Shown: positions 33,332-36,207 of the stretch, piece by piece
Layout of the letters: each line of letters opens with the position of its first letter
Position numbering within the stretch: position 1 is the first letter of the stretch
From: WJKG01 sp964627305
Lineage (GTDB): Bacteria; Zixibacteria; MSB-5A5; GN15; FEB-12
Assembly (NCBI GenBank): GCA_964627305.1
Contig: CAZVHP010000017.1
Location: forward strand, 1 to 36,207
Direction of reading: 5' to 3'
Length of the DNA stretch: 36,207 nt
The notes under the pieces: generated by a model
Seen by the model: only the letters and a program-made list of their open reading frames with translations
Databases searched by the model: none
What the model was told of the DNA's origin: nothing
Translations under genes and position numbers: made by a program

Positions 33332-33592
33332 AATGCGTGTTTTCGTAACCTTTTGACCCATGCCCGCTTACGCTATAACTTGCTGAGCCGCAGCGAATTT
33401 CGGCTTTTATTTGGTTTTGTTTGGTCGGGGTGTCAGAGAGTGCTTTTCACTCGAAATGGCACAGATTTGGCACAAGCCAAGAGTGGTTCGGGTTCGGTGA
33501 AGATCACCTAAACTCTAGCCAAGGCGCGAGTAAAGTGAAGTCTCGCACATTCAGATTGAAGGCACATCAAACTTCATCCATCTTAAGCACTT
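33332..33592. other. AT-rich non-coding start of the island
   Basis: Together with 33185-33308 this is about 400 bp without a credible gene. It has T-rich runs (33406-33420), two TTTGGCAC/ATGGCAC words at 33455-33471 and no clear hairpin terminator for the gene ending at 33593. It may hold integrase arm-type sites, but I cannot identify any. Confidence 0.4.
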
Positions 33593-35050
33593 TCAGACTT
33601 GATCTTTGCTAATGAAGGAATCCTCCCACTTGCGCTTCGTCGGCGGGTCCATATCTTTGATACGATCTGCGGGAATAATTTCCCCGATGTCGAAGGACTG
33701 GTGACTAAGCCCCCAAGCAACTGCGAGCCGATGGTACTCCGAAGTTTCCAATTTTAGGGATTTTGGTACAGGCACTTGTTGTAACGAGACCCCTTCATTT
33801 TGATACAAGTCTCTCGCCCAATCGTCTATGCTCCGTGCAATTGCTTCGTAGAATGGTGACTTACTTCCACCTCCAATGAGAAGAATCGGGAGTTTCCGCC
33901 GCCATACATCCTCGTTTGGAGCTCTGAGACGGCGCATATCATGAATCACCGTTTTTATCATTTTCAGGCAGTCTTTCTGGAAAGCTTCTTCAGCCAAACT
34001 AACTTCTCTTCGAATTTCGTCCTCTGGCAATAGGTAGGACTCTATGCCATCTGCAAGCGGTGTCAGCGGATCATGCTTATCAATCAGTTTCTGTGCCTGC
34101 CTTTCAAAGGCATGCTGTATTGCTTCTATCCGCGCATGATGCAACTTAATGGTTCCCAGCTGTTTTACGTCTGCAGTCAAAAGGCTGTATCGATCTTGAT
34201 CGCTTTGACGTAGAATAAAGCTGCACACATCCAAGGTCGATGCTCCGACGTCAATCATCACATGTGCGCCTTCACGCCTGAGATCGGACATCGCGTAACC
34301 GACGGCACCGGCAGCAATCTCAGGAACTATGTCGAGATTACACACAACCTCATCAGGATCATTATCCCAATACGCGGGATTCGCATCAAGAAGAGTAAGT
34401 TCCTTATTTGCTAGTTCTAGCGTTACTTCTGCATGTAATACCGAGAGCATCCAGCCGGCTTTTCCTATCCTTCTAAAACGAAGGTTGTCCTCATTGTCCT
34501 CAACGCAAGGAGAGGGAACACCCAGATTCACACTCCACACCAACTTGGAAAAGTGAGATATCAAGTTCTGTTGCGATTCGAGAAACCATATGCGGGCGTA
34601 TCTTAGGATCAGCGAGAGATATGCGCTCGCAACCTGTTCAGCTTGAAGACCATAATGACTTGGTCCTAGCTTACTTTTCGCTAAATCAGGGCTGCTAAAT
34701 AATTCGAGTTTTATGTCCCGGACATGGGTGGCGCCATCCTCTCCAGAGAGGCGACAAAATCCTGATCGATCAACCCACAGTACGCTGGGTAGAAGAAATG
34801 GCATAGATCGATGAGCGAACTGCCCAAAATCGACAGCAAACGTCGGACTTCCCTGCAAATAGGGAGCCTGAATAACCACCTTTGATGCGGAGGTACCGAA
34901 GTCTAATCCTATGATTAAATCACATTCTCCGTTAGTACCCGGCCGCCTGACTTGGAGGACGTATTCATCGTAAACTTGATCCACCCGCTCCTCGTTTCCT
35001 CTAAGCCTGCCTAGTACGGACTTCTTAATAAAATCTTTGAAGCTAGTCAT
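33593..35050 (-). CDS. Hsp70/actin-like (ASKHA) ATPase
   Basis: A 485-residue protein with the actin/Hsp70 nucleotide-binding fold. Phosphate-1 motif IGLDFGTSASK at 47-57, connect motif PEIAAGAVGYA at 243-253, phosphate-2 motif VMIDVGASTLDV at 264-275, and adenosine motif LLIGGGSKS at 390-398. It is shorter than DnaK (about 640 residues) and lacks a recognisable substrate-binding domain, so it is not a general chaperone. The ATG follows GGAGG only 11 nt after the end of the helicase-like gene, forming an operon. Base composition is AT-richer than the left of the window. Its pairing with a SNF2-type helicase-like protein on an island suggests a role in a multi-protein ATPase system, perhaps defence. 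Confidence 0.75.
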   Translation of the reverse strand: MTSFKDFIKKSVLGRLRGNEERVDQVYDEYVLQVRRPGTNGECDLIIGLDFGTSASKVVIQAPYLQGSPTFAVDFGQFAHRSMPFLLPSVLWVDRSGFCRLSGEDGATHVRDIKLELFSSPDLAKSKLGPSHYGLQAEQVASAYLSLILRYARIWFLESQQNLISHFSKLVWSVNLGVPSPCVEDNEDNLRFRRIGKAGWMLSVLHAEVTLELANKELTLLDANPAYWDNDPDEVVCNLDIVPEIAAGAVGYAMSDLRREGAHVMIDVGASTLDVCSFILRQSDQDRYSLLTADVKQLGTIKLHHARIEAIQHAFERQAQKLIDKHDPLTPLADGIESYLLPEDEIRREVSLAEEAFQKDCLKMIKTVIHDMRRLRAPNEDVWRRKLPILLIGGGSKSPFYEAIARSIDDWARDLYQNEGVSLQQVPVPKSLKLETSEYHRLAVAWGLSHQSFDIGEIIPADRIKDMDPPTKRKWEDSFISKDQV

Positions 35051-35061
35051 CCTCCCCCTCC

Positions 35062-36207
35062 TTATGGCTTCACCATAATAACTGCCAAGGCAATTTCCTG
35101 AGACTGCGCCCTCATTGAACGGCCGCTTTCTATCTTCATGCGTCGTTGCTTAACGCGATTGTTCAAAGCAAGGATTCTGCCTTCCGTTGCCTTTGCCAAG
35201 GATTCTCGGCCGAGGCGGGAATGCTTGTCACGTATCTGTTTCAATATGCCCACCTGCTGATCGAGGTGTTGTTCCAGAGTGCGTAGCTGAATATCGGCAC
35301 GATCGTGATTCTTTGCGTTCAGCGACCGCTTGAACTCTTCGTACTGATCGTCTAACCGATCAAACAACGATTCGTTTGCCACATCGTATATGGCATCCAA
35401 ATCAACTTCGTTCCTTGCATCGAGCCAATCCGCGCCTTTCTCACAGGCCAACATTGCCAACTTCTCGGCGTCTTCTGGATCAAGATAATCATCGTGGCAA
35501 CCAAGTGGAGACGCTGCGTATGAGAGTTTCTCAATGTCCTGTAATCCCCGAAACGTCCATAGAGCGGCTGCCAGCACGTACACACCGGGGACAACAATAG
35601 CACCTACGTCTGAGACACTCATTGAAAGGGCAACTGCGGGAGTGAGTTGTTCGTCATGCTGTTTTATGTGGCTGCTAATCATGCGAACCAAAGGATGGAA
35701 CTGGGAGACTATCTCTTCCGCACGACGAGTTGATTGAGTCACGCGATTATCGAAATGACATCTTACTGGTCCGGATGACGCGGTTATGAGCCTTGTCACC
35801 GTGGATAATCGGTTTGATCGGATGAACTCAGTTAGGTCGAATTTTGCCATTTCGGATAGCGAGATGTCGTAGCTGAGCGAATCTGGCTCGATTTGATGCA
35901 AATCACATCCCGGGTAATGCAAACGAAGGTAGTCTAGTACATATCTTCTGAGATCGTTTCCATCAACCCAACGATTTAGCTCACGAGCAGCCTGAACTTG
36001 ATTGAGAATGTAGTCCCCATATGCTACAAGATGAGTAGCTTCTTGCTCCAGACGCCGTTCTTCCTGACGGAGATTCTCCAAGGCCTGAGCTGTCTGATCT
36101 ATCCGTCTCTCCTGTTGTTCTGGGGTCAATGCTGCAGATAGCAAATCCGATTCTAGTCGGCGAATCTCGTCCCCAAGTATAGCTTCGAAATCGCCGAGCG
36201 CCGTTTG
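35062..36207 (-). CDS. C-terminal part of a probable SNF2-type helicase (5' partial)
   Basis: The frame is open from the TAA at 35062 to the window edge, so at least 381 residues of a longer protein are visible; a TTG at 36144 is not a convincing start. A Glu/Gln/Arg-rich coiled coil comes first. Then RRYVLDYLRLH, a beta-rich stretch, a CHFDNRV strand and an FHPLVRMI motif. This order (a folding domain, then F-D, then HPLV) resembles the C-terminal region of large SNF2/RapA-like helicases found in phage defence islands, but the ATPase motifs would lie beyond the window. A second coiled coil (about 270-360) closes the protein. The next gene, an ASKHA ATPase, starts 11 nt later. Confidence 0.55.
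   Translation of the reverse strand, partial: QTALGDFEAILGDEIRRLESDLLSAALTPEQQERRIDQTAQALENLRQEERRLEQEATHLVAYGDYILNQVQAARELNRWVDGNDLRRYVLDYLRLHYPGCDLHQIEPDSLSYDISLSEMAKFDLTEFIRSNRLSTVTRLITASSGPVRCHFDNRVTQSTRRAEEIVSQFHPLVRMISSHIKQHDEQLTPAVALSMSVSDVGAIVVPGVYVLAAALWTFRGLQDIEKLSYAASPLGCHDDYLDPEDAEKLAMLACEKGADWLDARNEVDLDAIYDVANESLFDRLDDQYEEFKRSLNAKNHDRADIQLRTLEQHLDQQVGILKQIRDKHSRLGRESLAKATEGRILALNNRVKQRRMKIESGRSMRAQSQEIALAVIMVKP

Noticed and set aside
33455..33471. TGGCAC-N-TTGGC word resembling a sigma-54 site
   Set aside because: The -12 element reads TGGC rather than TTGC, and no + strand gene follows.

Overview
The window looks like chromosomal DNA of an uncultured, Gram-negative, Zixibacteria/FCB-like bacterium. 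This placement is inference. It rests on two secreted enzymes ending in a CGDI(N/D)-type dockerin module, a large exported protein ending in a YPNPY-type C-terminal domain, lipobox signal peptides, and GldA/GldFG/DUF4340-type ABC genes. Most of the window is moderately GC-rich. The last part, from about 33.2 kb onward, is visibly AT-richer.

Region 1 (1-3562, + strand) is an accessory cluster of small genes. It opens with a partial Cys-rich hydrophobic peptide gene that overlaps a small membrane protein gene. That protein is one of three related two-TM proteins, two of which arose by a local duplication that includes an identical 29-nt leader. Between them are an exported DUF4412-like protein and a 0.7-kb non-coding stretch with CTGCGTAC repeats and a good sigma-54 promoter match. 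A three-TM small protein closes the cluster. Region 2 (4392-14357, + strand) holds a 1405-aa Ig-repeat lipoprotein with a textbook terminator, a beta-lactamase-fold lipoprotein, oligoendopeptidase F and a GT-C type membrane glycosyltransferase. Region 3 (14326-19127, - strand) is a three-gene ABC operon: a GldA-like ATPase, a permease fused to a GldG-like auxiliary subunit, and a DUF4340 protein.

Region 4 (19432-31502, - strand) is the most interesting chromosomal part. A secreted gingipain-type (C25) cysteine protease lies directly downstream of a secreted peptidylarginine deiminase of the Porphyromonas PPAD type, and both carry the same C-terminal dockerin-like module. In P. gingivalis, gingipain R exposes C-terminal arginines that PPAD then citrullinates. 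The pairing and the conserved residues suggest an analogous surface protein-processing system with a different anchoring tag. Upstream are a large exported YPNPY protein and a divergent class II fructose-bisphosphatase-like protein.

Region 5 (31699-36207) starts with a tRNA-Ser(UGA) with a consensus promoter, followed by an IS1111-type (IS110 family) element with 14-bp subterminal inverted repeats and a plausible bridge-RNA region. Next comes a 23-nt tRNA-Ala/tmRNA 3'-end remnant that reads as an attachment site. Beyond it is an AT-richer island holding an Hsp70/actin-like ATPase gene and the 3' end of a probable SNF2-type helicase gene that runs off the window. This island is a candidate defence module whose other components lie outside the window.
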